NCBI GenBank assembly: GCA_030593065.1
Contig: JAUVHV010000001.1
Span: 1-64,000 of the forward strand
Length of the DNA: 64,000 nt
Direction: 5' to 3'
Origin: Candidatus Omnitrophota bacterium
Lineage (GTDB): Bacteria; Omnitrophota; Gorgyraeia; JABMRG01
In this document: in pieces, positions 1-10,604 of the stretch
How positions within the stretch are numbered: position 1 is the first letter of the stretch
Layout of the letters: the number at the start of each line of letters is the position of its first letter
Position numbers and translations under genes: made by a program
The notes under the pieces: model-generated
The model's database searches: none
Told to the model about the DNA's origin: nothing
What the model saw: only the letters and a program-made list of their open reading frames with translations

Positions 1-847
<847 letters not shown>

Positions 848-851
848 GCTT

Positions 852-1598
852 TCAACCTTTATCCTTGATTACACCCAGTGGATAGTCCTTCAGAACCCGC
901 TCTTTTATCCACTCGATAGAAGCTTCGACAGAACGGCCCGTATAAATCGGGCACATGGAAATAATCTCTACCATTGAAAAACCCTTATTTTCGATCTGAT
1001 TTCTGAACGCCTTTCTTATGGCTTGTTTTGCTTTTAAGACATGCTGCGGAGAATAGACTGTAACCCTTTCTAAATATTTTACGCCATCTAAGACAGCGAG
1101 CATCTCAAGCATCTTAATGGGGTTTCCATCGCAAACAGCATTCCTGCCTAACGGGGAAGTAGCTGTCTTTTGCCCTATAAGAGTCGTGGGAGCCATCTGC
1201 CCGCCTGTCATACCGTATACACCATTATTCACAAAGATAACCGTGATATTTTCACCTCTGTTAGCGGCATGTATTGTCTCCGCGATACCTATCGACGCCA
1301 AATCGCCGTCACCCTGATATGTAAAGACCACATTATTGGGCCGCAACCTCTTTATCGCTGTCGCGACCGCGGGGCATCTGCCATGCGCCGCTTCTGTTAC
1401 ATCGAAATTCCAGTAATCATAAGCTATAACAGCGCATCCTACAGGAGCTATTGCTATAACCTTTTCACGAACCTTAAGCTCGTCTATAATCTCCGCTACA
1501 AGCCTGTGAATAATGCCGTGGCCGCATCCAGCGCAATAGTGAGTAGCCACATCCTGCATACTCTTCGGCCTTTGGAATATTTTCTTCATCTTAGGCAC
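852..1598 (-). CDS. korB: 2-oxoacid:ferredoxin oxidoreductase, beta (thiamine diphosphate) subunit
   Basis: Catalytic thiamine-diphosphate-binding subunit. The HYCAGCGHG motif near residue 20 is the usual CxxC site of the family, and the ThDP/Mg2+ motif runs from GDGDLASIG to NNGVYGMTGGQ (about residues 96-133). At 248 residues it matches KorB/VorA-type beta subunits, which lack their own ferredoxin domain. That agrees with the separate ferredoxin gene two genes upstream. The start overlaps the alpha-subunit 3' end by 13 bp, suggesting coupled translation. The enzyme would oxidise a 2-oxoacid to acyl-CoA and CO2 while reducing ferredoxin. Confidence 0.9.
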   Translation of the reverse strand: MPKMKKIFQRPKSMQDVATHYCAGCGHGIIHRLVAEIIDELKVREKVIAIAPVGCAVIAYDYWNFDVTEAAHGRCPAVATAIKRLRPNNVVFTYQGDGDLASIGIAETIHAANRGENITVIFVNNGVYGMTGGQMAPTTLIGQKTATSPLGRNAVCDGNPIKMLEMLAVLDGVKYLERVTVYSPQHVLKAKQAIRKAFRNQIENKGFSMVEIISMCPIYTGRSVEASIEWIKERVLKDYPLGVIKDKG

Positions 1599-2662
1599 CT
1601 TAATATCTTATCTTCTATCTCTTTTTGCGTAGGGATGCCGCCTCCGGGCCTGCCGTGAAAAGCTACCTTTGCCTGCCCCTCAATAGCAAGCCTGACATCT
1701 TCCACCATCTGCCCGGTGCTCATCTCTGATACTAAAAATCTCTTTGTCCCTTTAGCGTACTTCTTCAATACCTTCTCCGGAAAGGGCCATAAAGATATGG
1801 GCCTTAAAAGTCCTACTCGTTTACCTCTACTCCTTAACTGCTTAATTGCCGCGCGCGCGATACGGCTCACAGTGCCATACGCAACCACAATAAGTTCCGC
1901 GTCATTGCAATAGAGAGACTCGGATCTTGTCTCTCTTTTTTTTATCTCCTCATAAGTAGCTTGCAGCCTAAGATTGTGGCTCTCCAATCCGCCTGGTTTT
2001 AAGTAGAGTGATTTTATGGATTGCGGCTTTCTCCCCTTTGCTCCGGTTAGTGCCCATTTTTTATTGATAGAACGTGAATCTTTAAATTTAAATTTCGATA
2101 TCTCTACAGGCTCCATCATCTGCCCGAGCATGCCATCTGTCAGTATCATTGCCGGGCACCTATATGTGTCAGCAAGGTCAAACGCGAGTATAGTAAGGCT
2201 CATTGCCTCTTCTGCTGATGACGGAGCCAACACTATTATATGGTAATCACCATGCCCTCCGCCCTTTGTTGCCTGAAAATAGTCTGCCTGGCTTGGCGAT
2301 ATGTTGCCTAACCCCGGGCCGCCGCGCATAACATTTACAATAACGCCGGGAAGGCGGCAACCCGCAAGATATGATATGCCCTCCTGCTTTAAACTTATCC
2401 CAGGGCTTGACGACGAGGTCATTGCTCTCTTGCCTGTAAGTGAGGCGCCGAAGACCATACTTATAGCGGATATCTCGCTTTCAGACTGGATAAATATCCT
2501 CTTCTTCTCAGCCATTCTTTTTGCCATAAAAGCTGTCAGTTCATTCTGCGGAGTAATAGGATAGCCCGCGTAGAGATCGCAGCCGGCGCGTACCGCGCCT
2601 TCTCCAATAGCCTCATTCCCTGTCATTAGATGTTTTTTATGCGTTGTTTTTTTCGTTTTCAT
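1586..2662 (-). CDS. korA: 2-oxoacid:ferredoxin oxidoreductase, alpha subunit (VorB-like)
   Basis: Alpha subunit of the same complex, 358 residues. It carries GYPITPQNEL near the N-terminus, the ESEISAISMVFGAS stretch, TSSSSPGISLKQEGISYL and ATKGGGHGDYHIIVLAPSS, all typical of the branched KorA/VorB families. From memory it is nearest to proteins annotated as 2-ketoisovalerate:ferredoxin oxidoreductase subunit VorB. The substrate (2-oxoglutarate or a branched-chain 2-oxoacid) is therefore not settled. It lies 8 bp downstream of the ferredoxin gene. A CoA-dependent ferredoxin-reducing step implies an anaerobic or microaerobic metabolism. Confidence 0.9.
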   Translation of the reverse strand: MKTKKTTHKKHLMTGNEAIGEGAVRAGCDLYAGYPITPQNELTAFMAKRMAEKKRIFIQSESEISAISMVFGASLTGKRAMTSSSSPGISLKQEGISYLAGCRLPGVIVNVMRGGPGLGNISPSQADYFQATKGGGHGDYHIIVLAPSSAEEAMSLTILAFDLADTYRCPAMILTDGMLGQMMEPVEISKFKFKDSRSINKKWALTGAKGRKPQSIKSLYLKPGGLESHNLRLQATYEEIKKRETRSESLYCNDAELIVVAYGTVSRIARAAIKQLRSRGKRVGLLRPISLWPFPEKVLKKYAKGTKRFLVSEMSTGQMVEDVRLAIEGQAKVAFHGRPGGGIPTQKEIEDKILRCLR

Positions 2663-2670
2663 CTTTACCT

Positions 2671-2880
2671 TTATTTATAGACTTCTATCGCGTTATCCGG
2701 GCAGATAATAGCGCAAAGTGTACAGCCTGAACATTGTGCCGCTGCCCCTTTTTTAAATTGGGCCGGTTTTACGCCGCGTTTGTTGATCTTTTTCACAGTT
2801 GTTATAAGATTGCGCGGACAGTAGATTATGCATAATCCGCACGCCTTGCACCTTTCTTGATCTATCTTTATCTTAGCCAT
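2671..2880 (-). CDS. korD: 2[4Fe-4S] ferredoxin subunit of the 2-oxoacid oxidoreductase
   Basis: A 69-residue electron carrier with two complete [4Fe-4S] motifs, CKACGLCIIYC (residues 11-21) and CSGCTLCAIIC (50-60), each followed by P. It accepts electrons from the ThDP subunit and passes them to soluble ferredoxin. It is the first gene of the delta-alpha-beta-gamma set. Its start lies inside the 3' end of dxs (13-bp overlap), so the oxidoreductase genes are probably translated from the same message as the isoprenoid genes upstream. Confidence 0.92.
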   Translation of the reverse strand: MAKIKIDQERCKACGLCIIYCPRNLITTVKKINKRGVKPAQFKKGAAAQCSGCTLCAIICPDNAIEVYK

Positions 2881-4733
2881 TCTCTTGCCTTTCCGGCAAT
2901 AGTTTGAGCGGATAGCCCTAAATCTTCCAGCAGCTCGCTTCTCTTGGCATAGGTTATAAATCTATCAGGAATACCTATTCTTTTTACTTCTACCTCCCGG
3001 CCATTATCAGCTAAAACTTCTATCAAGGAAGAACCCAACCCTGCCTGCAGCGCGTTATCCTCTATAACAAGAAACTTTTTTATTCTTCCCGCAGTTCTTA
3101 ATATTATATCACTGTCTATCGGCTTTATAAACCTCATGTTTATAATCTCAGCCTGAATATTATCCTGCGCAAGAATATGGGACGCCTCAAGCGCGGGCAG
3201 GGCCATATTGCCTATGGCAAAGATAGCTATCTCTTTACCTGCTCGTAACATCTCTGAAACGCCAAGCTCTATCTTCTGGGTAGGCGTATTAAGGTCGATA
3301 ATGCCCAACACATTGCCGCGCGGATACCTTATGGCGACGGGACCCGTGCATCCTATGGCAAACTCAAGCATAGCGCCAAATTCTTTTATATCTCTCGGCG
3401 CCATACAGATAAGGTTTGGTATATGGCGCAGATATGAGATATCAAATACCCCGTGGTGCGTGGGCCCATCTTCGCCTACCAGGCCTGCCCTGTCAATACA
3501 AAAAACAACATGTAAATTCTGCAGAGCTACGTCATGGATAATCTGGTCATAAGCGCGCTGTAAAAAGCTGGAATATATCGCAACTATCGGGATAAGCTTT
3601 TTTCTGGCAAGGCCCGCGCTAAAACCTACGGCATGAGCTTCTGCCATGCCGACATTAAAAAACCTATCCGGAAATGTTCTTTCAAATGCATCAAGGCCTG
3701 TCCCCTCCGGCATAGCTGCTGTTATAGCAACAATCCTCTTATCCTGCGCGGCAAGTTCTACAATCTTATTGCTAAAGGCTTCTGTGAAGCTGGTACCTGA
3801 GAGGGGCGCTGTCTCTCCTTTTTTTGTATCAAATGGCGCTGTTCCGTGAAACTTTGAAGGCGCTGCTTCGGCAAATTTAAAGCCTTTTCCTTTCTTCGTA
3901 ATAACGTGTATCAACCGCGGCTCTTCTAATGGAAGGACATTATTTATAACTTCAATAAGGGCGGGTATGTTATGGCCGTCTACAGGCCCAAAATATCTTA
4001 TACCCATCTCCTCGAAAAGCATCCCCGGCACAAGCAGATTTTTTAAGCCTTCTTCCAACTTCCGCGCCGCGCCTGCTAAGCGAAAACCTAATTTGGGAAC
4101 CCGTCTTATCAGCCGGTCTACGTCAGCTCTAACCCTGTTGTAGACCGGGTTAGTAATAACACGGTTAAGGTAACGGCTCCATGCCCCTACGCTCGGTGAT
4201 ATTGAAAATTCATTATCATTTAATATTATCAGTAAATCTTTGTGGAGTTGACCCGCGTGGTTTAAACCTTCAAACGCCATACCCCCGCCCAAAGAACCAT
4301 CACCTATTACAGCTACTATCTTCTCGTTTGTCTTTTTTAAATCCCGCGCGCAACATAGGCCAAGCGCTGTAGAGATAGAAGTGGAGCCATGTCCGACGGT
4401 AAAGGTATCATACTCGCTCTCTTCAATATTTGGAAATCCGCTGATTCCACCCTTTTGCCGCAAAGTATGGAATCTCTTTTTCCTGCCGGTCAGTATCTTG
4501 TGGCAGTATGACTGATGCCCGACATCCCAGATGATCTTATCCTGCGGAGTATTAAGGCAATAATAGAGAGCTATTATAAAATCGACCGCGCCAAGGCTTG
4601 GCGCAAGATGCCCGCCTGTATTGGCTACGGTATCTATCATAAGGCTGCGTACCTCGTCCGCTAACTGCGGCAGCTGGGCAGAATTTAACGCCTTTAAATC
4701 CCTTGGATAATCTACTTTATCTAATATGCCCAT
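2868..4733 (-). CDS. dxs: 1-deoxy-D-xylulose-5-phosphate synthase
   Basis: First enzyme of the MEP isoprenoid pathway. It condenses pyruvate with glyceraldehyde 3-phosphate using thiamine diphosphate. The 621-residue length is standard. Visible landmarks are GGHLAPSLGAVDF near residue 40, DVGHQSYCHKILTGR near 70, the ThDP motif GDGSLGGGMAFEGLNHAG through ILNDNEFSIS (about 143-179), and the transketolase-type RAGLVGEDGPTHHG motif near residue 414. It follows the prenyl transferase gene by 21 bp, so precursor supply and chain elongation are in one operon. Confidence 0.97.
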   Translation of the reverse strand: MGILDKVDYPRDLKALNSAQLPQLADEVRSLMIDTVANTGGHLAPSLGAVDFIIALYYCLNTPQDKIIWDVGHQSYCHKILTGRKKRFHTLRQKGGISGFPNIEESEYDTFTVGHGSTSISTALGLCCARDLKKTNEKIVAVIGDGSLGGGMAFEGLNHAGQLHKDLLIILNDNEFSISPSVGAWSRYLNRVITNPVYNRVRADVDRLIRRVPKLGFRLAGAARKLEEGLKNLLVPGMLFEEMGIRYFGPVDGHNIPALIEVINNVLPLEEPRLIHVITKKGKGFKFAEAAPSKFHGTAPFDTKKGETAPLSGTSFTEAFSNKIVELAAQDKRIVAITAAMPEGTGLDAFERTFPDRFFNVGMAEAHAVGFSAGLARKKLIPIVAIYSSFLQRAYDQIIHDVALQNLHVVFCIDRAGLVGEDGPTHHGVFDISYLRHIPNLICMAPRDIKEFGAMLEFAIGCTGPVAIRYPRGNVLGIIDLNTPTQKIELGVSEMLRAGKEIAIFAIGNMALPALEASHILAQDNIQAEIINMRFIKPIDSDIILRTAGRIKKFLVIEDNALQAGLGSSLIEVLADNGREVEVKRIGIPDRFITYAKRSELLEDLGLSAQTIAGKAREWLR

Positions 4734-4754
4734 TCTTATGTCTCGCTCTTTTTA

Positions 4755-5576
4755 TCAATGCGTTCTGTTAAGCACAAAATCCGCTATCGCGCAGAGAGGG
4801 GCTGCTTTTTTGCCAAAACCCGCTATTATCAGGGCTTTGGCCTTTAGAGTCAGGCTCTCTGCGTATTCAAAAGCATGCTTCTTACTCATTATTTTTGCTA
4901 AACCCTCGTTATCAATAATATCATCCACTATCTGAAAAACAAGCCCTATATGCTCCCCAAACTTAAACAATGATTCAATATCTTTCTTCTCTGCTTTTAT
5001 TGAGATAGCGCCTATTTTACAAGAGGCCGCGATAAGCGCTCCTGTTTTACGGATATTTATATATTCCTGCATCGCGAGATTTTTTTTGTCGTCAACAATA
5101 TCCGCTGCCTGGCCGCCTATCATGCCGTGCGTACCTGCCGCGTACGAGAGTACCTCTATTAACCGCATATTAACAGATGAACTCTTAGTTGCATAGCATA
5201 AAATATTAAAGGCGCATGTCAGAAGCGCGTCTCCTGTCAATACAGCGTTTGCTATTCCAAATTTTTTATGGCAACTTAAACGCCCTCTACGATAATCGTC
5301 ATTATCCATGCAAGGCAAATCGTCGTGAACCAATGAATAGCTATGGATTATTTCTATGGCGCAGGCCGCTTTAAGAGCGTCTTTTGCTTTACCACCCGCT
5401 GCTTCCGCGCAAGCCAGGCAGAGAATAGGGCGTACTCTTTTGCCGCCCTTTAAAGCATGGTTCATAGCTGTATATATCGTTTTCAGATACCCTTTTGGCG
5501 TCGCAAGAAGACTGCTTAGCTCTTTATCTATAACTGTTTTTCTTTCTTTAAGATACCCTGATATGTTTTTTTTCAT
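4755..5576 (-). CDS. ispA: Polyprenyl (farnesyl/geranylgeranyl) diphosphate synthase
   Basis: Trans-isoprenyl diphosphate synthase of 273 residues that elongates dimethylallyl diphosphate with isopentenyl diphosphate. The first aspartate-rich motif is DDLPCMDND (about 88-96, preceded by SYSLVH) and the second is FQIVDDIIDNE (about 213-223). The GGKRVRPIL motif lies near residue 44. The ispA type is favoured because of its DDxxxxD spacing and its position between xseB and dxs, the classical xseB-ispA-dxs order. It overlaps xseB by 4 bp. Product chain length cannot be read with certainty. Confidence 0.92.
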   Translation of the reverse strand: MKKNISGYLKERKTVIDKELSSLLATPKGYLKTIYTAMNHALKGGKRVRPILCLACAEAAGGKAKDALKAACAIEIIHSYSLVHDDLPCMDNDDYRRGRLSCHKKFGIANAVLTGDALLTCAFNILCYATKSSSVNMRLIEVLSYAAGTHGMIGGQAADIVDDKKNLAMQEYINIRKTGALIAASCKIGAISIKAEKKDIESLFKFGEHIGLVFQIVDDIIDNEGLAKIMSKKHAFEYAESLTLKAKALIIAGFGKKAAPLCAIADFVLNRTH

Positions 5577-5806
5577 TTAGCAAGGCCCTCATCAAATTCT
5601 TTCTTGATAAGGTTACCTGAGGAGTCCTTTACAAGAACCTCTATCCTTTTTTTAATCTCATTCAGTTTTTTGCTGCAAAGGCTTGAGAGTTTCATGCCTT
5701 CCTCATACTTTTTTATAGCGTCATCCAGCTTAAGGTCTCCATCTTCTAAATTATTCACGATTCTTTCAAGCTTGTTGAGCAGATCCTCAAATTTTTGTTT
5801 CGCCAT
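5573..5806 (-). CDS. xseB: Exodeoxyribonuclease VII small subunit
   Basis: Seventy-seven-residue helical partner of XseA in exodeoxyribonuclease VII, which degrades single-stranded DNA to oligonucleotides. The family pattern FEDLLNKLERIVNNLEDGD followed by LDDAIKKYEEGM is complete, and the length is normal. It ends in an ATGA overlap with ispA and starts 18 bp after xseA. Confidence 0.94.
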   Translation of the reverse strand: MAKQKFEDLLNKLERIVNNLEDGDLKLDDAIKKYEEGMKLSSLCSKKLNEIKKRIEVLVKDSSGNLIKKEFDEGLAK

Positions 5807-5824
5807 TTTGCCGCTCCTTGTTAT

Positions 5825-7033
5825 CTAATTTTCGACCGTACTTATAATCTCACCCTTTGCCAGCTTTGTCCTGATGCGCGAACCTTTTTTAGCGAGTGAG
5901 GCGTCTTTTATAATATCGCCGCGCGGATACGCCATTGTGATGCTATAGCCTCTTGATAATATTGCTGTTGGATTAAGCGCTTTCAACCGGCCGCTTATAC
6001 TTTGCGCCTTCTCTCTTTTTATTGAAATGAGATAAGCCAGGCTTTGCGAAAGAGACCTTTGCTGCTCATCCAGCCTCTGTTGATACTGCTCCACTAAAAA
6101 CTGCGGCTGCCTGAAAGCGTATCTTTTCATGATGCCGTCTAAATGTTTTTTAAGTATATCGGCCCTGCCCTGCAACGCCTGTTTAAGCCTTTGCCGTAAA
6201 TTATCTATCTGCTTAAGGATATCATCCTTTTTGCGAACCGTGAGCTCCGCTGCCGCGGAAGGTGTTGGCGCGCGCAGGTCTGCTACAAAGTCCGCTATAG
6301 TATAATCTATCTCATGGCCGACCGCCGATACCAGAGGTATCTCTGAAGCGTATATGGCTCGCGCAACAGGCTCTTCGTTAAATGCCCATAGATCTTCAAG
6401 GCTTCCGCCGCCGCGTCCTATGATAATAAGGTCTACATTCTTTAACCTGTTGAATGTCTCTATACCTTCAACTATCTCGGATGCCGCTCCCTCTCCCTGC
6501 ACCTTAACCGGAAAGAGTGTAACACGCATGTTAGAGAAGCGCCTATCTATGATATCAAGCATGTCGTGAATAGCGGCACCTGTTGGCGACGTGACTATAC
6601 CTATTGCTTCAGGTAAATATGGAAGTGGTTTTTTATCTGCTGAGCTGAATAACCCCTCTTTAAAGAGCCTCTCCTTAAGCTGGGTAAAGGCAAGCTGCAA
6701 TGAACCTATACCCCTTGGTTCTGCCTTATTTATATATAATTGATACTGGCCTCTTTTATTATAAATACCTATCCTGCCTGAGCAGACAAGGCTCATACCG
6801 TTTTCTATGGTGAATTTTAGTTTAGAGGCAGAGCCTTTGAATATAACACACGCGATAACACTTTCCGCGTCCTTAAGGCTAAGATAACAATGGCCGGATG
6901 TATGGAGAATGAAATTTGAGACCTCTCCTTCAACCCATACTCTGGAAAACGCGCCTTCTAACAACTGGCTGATATCCCGGGTAATCTCACTTACAGTATA
7001 GATCTTCTTATCTCGGGCTGTATTATCACTCAT
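5825..7033 (-). CDS. xseA: Exodeoxyribonuclease VII large subunit
   Basis: Catalytic large subunit of exodeoxyribonuclease VII, 402 residues. The N-terminal OB-fold (VSEITRDISQLLEGAF through VWVEGEVSNF and SGHCYLSLKD) is followed by the nuclease region with IGIVTSPTGAAIHDML and LIIIGRGGGSLEDLWAFNEE, then AVGHEIDYTIADFVADLRAPTPSAAAEL. A long coiled coil follows, as in the family. It lies 10 bp after ymdB and 18 bp before its partner xseB, so the two subunits should be made from one message. Confidence 0.96.
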   Translation of the reverse strand: MSDNTARDKKIYTVSEITRDISQLLEGAFSRVWVEGEVSNFILHTSGHCYLSLKDAESVIACVIFKGSASKLKFTIENGMSLVCSGRIGIYNKRGQYQLYINKAEPRGIGSLQLAFTQLKERLFKEGLFSSADKKPLPYLPEAIGIVTSPTGAAIHDMLDIIDRRFSNMRVTLFPVKVQGEGAASEIVEGIETFNRLKNVDLIIIGRGGGSLEDLWAFNEEPVARAIYASEIPLVSAVGHEIDYTIADFVADLRAPTPSAAAELTVRKKDDILKQIDNLRQRLKQALQGRADILKKHLDGIMKRYAFRQPQFLVEQYQQRLDEQQRSLSQSLAYLISIKREKAQSISGRLKALNPTAILSRGYSITMAYPRGDIIKDASLAKKGSRIRTKLAKGEIISTVEN

Positions 7034-7043
7034 AATATTCGAG

Positions 7044-7814
7044 TTAGCTTATACGTTTGATAGATAGCGCGTGGCCTGTGCTTGTGTCTACATCGACTAT
7101 AGCGCCGTTAATGCGCACATCCGTATCCGCCATTTCAAACCTGGTCGGCATCTGTGTAAGAAAGCGCTCTAAGACCTGTTCTTTCTTTCTTCCGATTACA
7201 GAATCGAATGGGCCTGTCATGCCTATGTCAGTAATATACGCGGCCTGTTTTGGAAGTATTCTTTGATCCGCTGTCTGCACATGGGTATGTGTACCGTATA
7301 CACAACTTACCTTACCATCCAGATACCAGCCAAGGGCTATCTTTTCACTGGTTGCTTCCGCGTGCATATCCACAAAGATTATCTTTGTAACCGGTTTAAT
7401 CTTTTCTACGCATTCCGCTGCCTTGCGAAACGGGCAATCGACTGCCTGCATAAAGACGCGCCCTAAAAGGTTTACAACGCCGATCTTTTCACCGTCGCGT
7501 GACTCGTAGATACCAAAGCCCTCCCCTGGCGTATCATCTGGATAATTCGCAGGGCGTAATACTCTATTTTCACGAGCTATAAATTCTATTATCTCTCTCT
7601 TTTTCCAGATATGATCGCCTGAAGTAAGCAGATCGATATCATATGAAAAGAGTTCCTCCGCGATAGCAGGGGTTATACCGCTCCCGCCTGCCGCGTTCTC
7701 CGCGTTAGCAATAGTAAAATCTATATTCTCTTCTGCTTGCAGTAATTTTAGCTCTTCCCGCAGAATTTTTCTGCCGGCAGAGCCTGTTATGTCGCCAATT
7801 AACAGAACCTTCAT
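7044..7814 (-). CDS. ymdB: YmdB-family metallophosphoesterase
   Basis: Calcineurin-like phosphoesterase of 256 residues in the YmdB/TIGR00282 family, whose Bacillus subtilis member hydrolyses 2',3'-cyclic nucleotides. Metal ligands are visible in LLIGDITGSAGR (D8), ANAENAAGG, TSGDHIWKK, FVDMHAEATSEK and YGTHTHVQTAD. The gene sits directly after rny (10 bp), the same pairing as in Firmicutes and many other bacteria, which suggests a shared role in RNA turnover. The exact substrate here is not known. Confidence 0.92.
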   Translation of the reverse strand: MKVLLIGDITGSAGRKILREELKLLQAEENIDFTIANAENAAGGSGITPAIAEELFSYDIDLLTSGDHIWKKREIIEFIARENRVLRPANYPDDTPGEGFGIYESRDGEKIGVVNLLGRVFMQAVDCPFRKAAECVEKIKPVTKIIFVDMHAEATSEKIALGWYLDGKVSCVYGTHTHVQTADQRILPKQAAYITDIGMTGPFDSVIGRKKEQVLERFLTQMPTRFEMADTDVRINGAIVDVDTSTGHALSIKRIS

Positions 7815-7824
7815 ACAGCGTCCT

Positions 7825-9399
7825 TTATTTTGCGTATTCTGTCGCGCGAGTCTCCCGTATCACAGTTACTTTTATCTGCCCGGGATACTGGAGATTCTCC
7901 TCAACCTTTTTACTTATATCTCTTGCCATGCTTATTGACTGAAGGTCATTGATCTTGTCAGGCTGTACAATAACGCGTATCTCTCTTCCCGCCTGAATAG
8001 CAAAAGACTTTTCCACGCCTTTAAATGAATCGGCTATGCCTTCAAGCTTCTCCAGCCTCTTAATATAGGTTTCGAGCGTCTCACGGCGCGCGCCCGGCCT
8101 TGTAGCGCTGATTGCGTCTGCTGCCTGGACAAGCACAGCAAAAACAGAATTTGCTTCTATATCTTCGTGGTGAGCCTCCAAGGCGTGTATTACCGCCTCT
8201 GTTTCGCCATATTTACGCATCAGATCCGCGCCTATCTTCGCGTGGCCGCCCTCTACCTCGTGGCTTACCGCTTTGCCTATATCGTGTAAAAGCCCTATCC
8301 TCTTGGCAAAATTAAAATCAATACCAAGCTCACCTGCCATAACACCCATAATATACGCGACTTCCTTGGAATGCTGGAGCGCGTTTTGTCCATAGCTGGT
8401 CCTGTACTTTAACCTTCCAAGGAGTTTTATAATCTCCGGATGAAGGCCGTGTATATTAACGTCAAAAGCCGCCTTTTCGCCCTCTTCCCGTATGTTTATC
8501 TCCATCTCCTTCTTTACTTTCTCTACAACCTCTTCAATCCTTGCCGGGTGTATCCTACCGTCTTCAATAAGCCTTTCTAAAGTGCGTTTCGCGATTTCGC
8601 GCCTTACTATATCAAAACCAGAGAGCGTAACCGCCTCCGGCGTATCATCGACAATAACATCTACTCCTGTCGCTACTTCAAGCGCGCGTATATTTCTGCC
8701 TTCCCGCCCTATTATCCTGCCTTTCATATCATCACTGGGAAGGCTGACAACACTTACTGTTGATTCTACTGTATGGTCCGCGGCATAACGCTGTATAGCA
8801 AGGCTTATTACATCCCGCGCCTTTTTAGTTGCGGTTGCTTTTGTCTGCTCCTCAAGCTTTTTTAACATAAGAGCAGCTTCCTGTTTTGCCTCTTCTTCCA
8901 TCCTTACAAGAAGCAGCCTCTTTGCCTCATCCGACGACATTCCCGCGACACGCTGCAGTTTCTGCTTCTCCTCTTCCAGCACCCTGCTTAATTCTTCTTC
9001 TTTTCTGGTAAGATTTTGCTGTTTCTGTATAACCTCATTCTCTTTTTGCGTTATCTTCTTCTCTTTTCCATCTAAAAGGTCGACTTTTCTTTCAAGATTC
9101 TCTTCGCGCTGCGCAAGTCTCCTCTCTGCTTCTTTGACTTCTCGCCGTGTATCTTTTGTCTCCTGTTCGAATTCGGAACGTAATTTTATTTTCTGGTCTT
9201 TTGCCTCAAGCTCCACTTCCTTGCGCAGGTTCTGTGCTTCTTTCTGCGCCTGCTCTACCACCTGCTTTGCCTTCTCTCCCGCAAATTCGTGTTTTTTCGA
9301 TGTAATCAGGTTGCTTATAAAATAACCTATCACAAAAAACAACGTTGCTGTCACAACAACACTCAAAGAAAGCACAATAGGATTAATGTTGTTTAACAT
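7825..9399 (-). CDS. rny: Ribonuclease Y
   Basis: Membrane-anchored endoribonuclease that initiates mRNA decay. I place the start at the ATG at 9399-9397, preceded by GGAAGAGG, giving 524 residues. The in-frame extension upstream to 9483 has no ribosome site and would put polar residues before the anchor. The order is an N-terminal membrane helix (about residues 8-30), a long charged coiled coil, a KH domain with [15 protein letters not shown], and an HD domain with [12 protein letters not shown] and AHHEDIE. The C-terminal part keeps the usual [11 protein letters not shown] ending. Confidence 0.96.
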   Translation of the reverse strand: MLNNINPIVLSLSVVVTATLFFVIGYFISNLITSKKHEFAGEKAKQVVEQAQKEAQNLRKEVELEAKDQKIKLRSEFEQETKDTRREVKEAERRLAQREENLERKVDLLDGKEKKITQKENEVIQKQQNLTRKEEELSRVLEEEKQKLQRVAGMSSDEAKRLLLVRMEEEAKQEAALMLKKLEEQTKATATKKARDVISLAIQRYAADHTVESTVSVVSLPSDDMKGRIIGREGRNIRALEVATGVDVIVDDTPEAVTLSGFDIVRREIAKRTLERLIEDGRIHPARIEEVVEKVKKEMEINIREEGEKAAFDVNIHGLHPEIIKLLGRLKYRTSYGQNALQHSKEVAYIMGVMAGELGIDFNFAKRIGLLHDIGKAVSHEVEGGHAKIGADLMRKYGETEAVIHALEAHHEDIEANSVFAVLVQAADAISATRPGARRETLETYIKRLEKLEGIADSFKGVEKSFAIQAGREIRVIVQPDKINDLQSISMARDISKKVEENLQYPGQIKVTVIRETRATEYAK

Positions 9400-9519
9400 G
9401 GCTATACCCTCTTCCTTTCTATGTTTAAAGCAGTCTGTATAAAACTGCTGAAGCTCCCGCCCGTCTTCTCCTAAAAATTGCACAATAGGGCGAGAGATGC
9501 GTCTATGTTTATCTTCTTT

Positions 9520-10098
9520 TTACGCTGTGATTAATTTGGTGACAGGTGTATCCCATGGGAAAGTACTGATTTTTCTTACAAGCTGGAGCTTGAATGCCAG
9601 CCCGATAGTAGGTGTTTTTGAGGGTAGGTTCTTTAAGAATCTATCGAAATAACCCCGGCCATGGCCGATACGGTTGCCTTTTTTATCAAAAGCAACACCC
9701 GGAACAATTACTACATCTATATCTTTAGGATCCACGGCCTTCATGTATTCTCTCTTAGGTTCATATATCCCGAAAGGGCCTCTTGCAAGCTCTTTTTTCG
9801 GGTCTTTGATTTCTGAAGGGATCAAGCTCTTTTCATGGGTTTTTGTCACTGGTATAATCACTCTTTTACCTAATTCAAGCGTCTCTTCTATCATGCCTAT
9901 AGTATCTACTTCATACGATTTTGCCACATAAAACATGATAAATTCAGCCTGCTGGAAACTCTTATCCTGAAACAACTTCTTTTTTATCCGCTCACTCTTA
10001 ATTGCGCGTTCGGAGTCCTTCTGCGAACGCAGTATTGCTAGAATATCCTTTCTTATTTTGTCTTTTTCTTCTTGTTTTTTAGTATTTAATTTTAACAT
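9520..10098 (-). CDS. 5-formyltetrahydrofolate cyclo-ligase
   Basis: ATP-dependent enzyme converting 5-formyl-THF to 5,10-methenyl-THF, 192 residues (YgfA/MTHFS family). The pattern KDILAILRSQKDSERAIKS, FYVAKSYEVDTIGMI and particularly VIVPGVAFDKKGNRIGHGRGYFDRFL is diagnostic of the family's nucleotide and folate sites. Its product feeds one-carbon metabolism. In many bacteria this gene lies beside 6S RNA, but here the 6S gene is about 8 kb away behind pheT. Confidence 0.93.
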   Translation of the reverse strand: MLKLNTKKQEEKDKIRKDILAILRSQKDSERAIKSERIKKKLFQDKSFQQAEFIMFYVAKSYEVDTIGMIEETLELGKRVIIPVTKTHEKSLIPSEIKDPKKELARGPFGIYEPKREYMKAVDPKDIDVVIVPGVAFDKKGNRIGHGRGYFDRFLKNLPSKTPTIGLAFKLQLVRKISTFPWDTPVTKLITA

Positions 10099-10140
10099 AC
10101 CAACCTTAAAAGGTCAAGTGAAATGAGTCCGCTCCGGCTT

Positions 10141-10593
10141 CTATATCTGAAACATATAACTATGGCCTATATTGGCGCCCTTGGGCCTTTTAACAGCTAA
10201 ATCCTTAAGTGTTGTGGACTCTACTACTGTTTTTATGCTCTTATTGAGCCTCTGCCAAAACTTTGTAACAGAGCAGATATCGATTCTACTGCAGGGCCTC
10301 CTTTTCTTTGGAATCAGGCAATCCGCTAAATAGGGCCCCGCATCCAATACATCCATAACATGGCTTACTCTTATCTTTGATGGTTCACGCGATAAAAGAT
10401 AACCCCCTTTTGCCCCCCTTACAGTCTTTACCAGGCCGGCTCTTTTAAGCAGGTTAAATATCTGCTCAAGATACTGTAGCGGTATAGACTCTACCATGGA
10501 AATAGCCCTTGCTGACAAAGGGCCTGTTTTATAATATATGGCCAACTCTACCATGGCTCTTAAACCATATCTAAATTTTTTATTAACCTTCAA
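10141..10593 (-). CDS. Rrf2-family transcriptional regulator
   Basis: A 150-residue winged-helix regulator of the Rrf2 family (IscR, CymR, NsrR relatives). The N-terminal KFRYGLRAMVELAIYY and the helix-turn-helix SIPLQYLEQIFNLLKRAGLV are typical, as is the wing GAKGGYLLSRE. Three cysteines lie in ADCLIPKKRRPCSRIDIC, so an Fe-S cluster like that of IscR is possible, but the first spacing (eight residues) is wider than in IscR. The gene lies in a cluster with cysteine and homocysteine biosynthesis, so it may sense Fe-S or cysteine status as CymR does. The target is inference. Confidence 0.88.
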   Translation of the reverse strand: MKVNKKFRYGLRAMVELAIYYKTGPLSARAISMVESIPLQYLEQIFNLLKRAGLVKTVRGAKGGYLLSREPSKIRVSHVMDVLDAGPYLADCLIPKKRRPCSRIDICSVTKFWQRLNKSIKTVVESTTLKDLAVKRPKGANIGHSYMFQI

Positions 10594-10604
10594 TTTTCAC
10601 CCCA

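Noticed and set aside
1170-1658. 162-residue plus-strand frame opposite korB
   Set aside because: It lies antisense to a clear ThDP-binding protein and shows no ribosome site or family motif.
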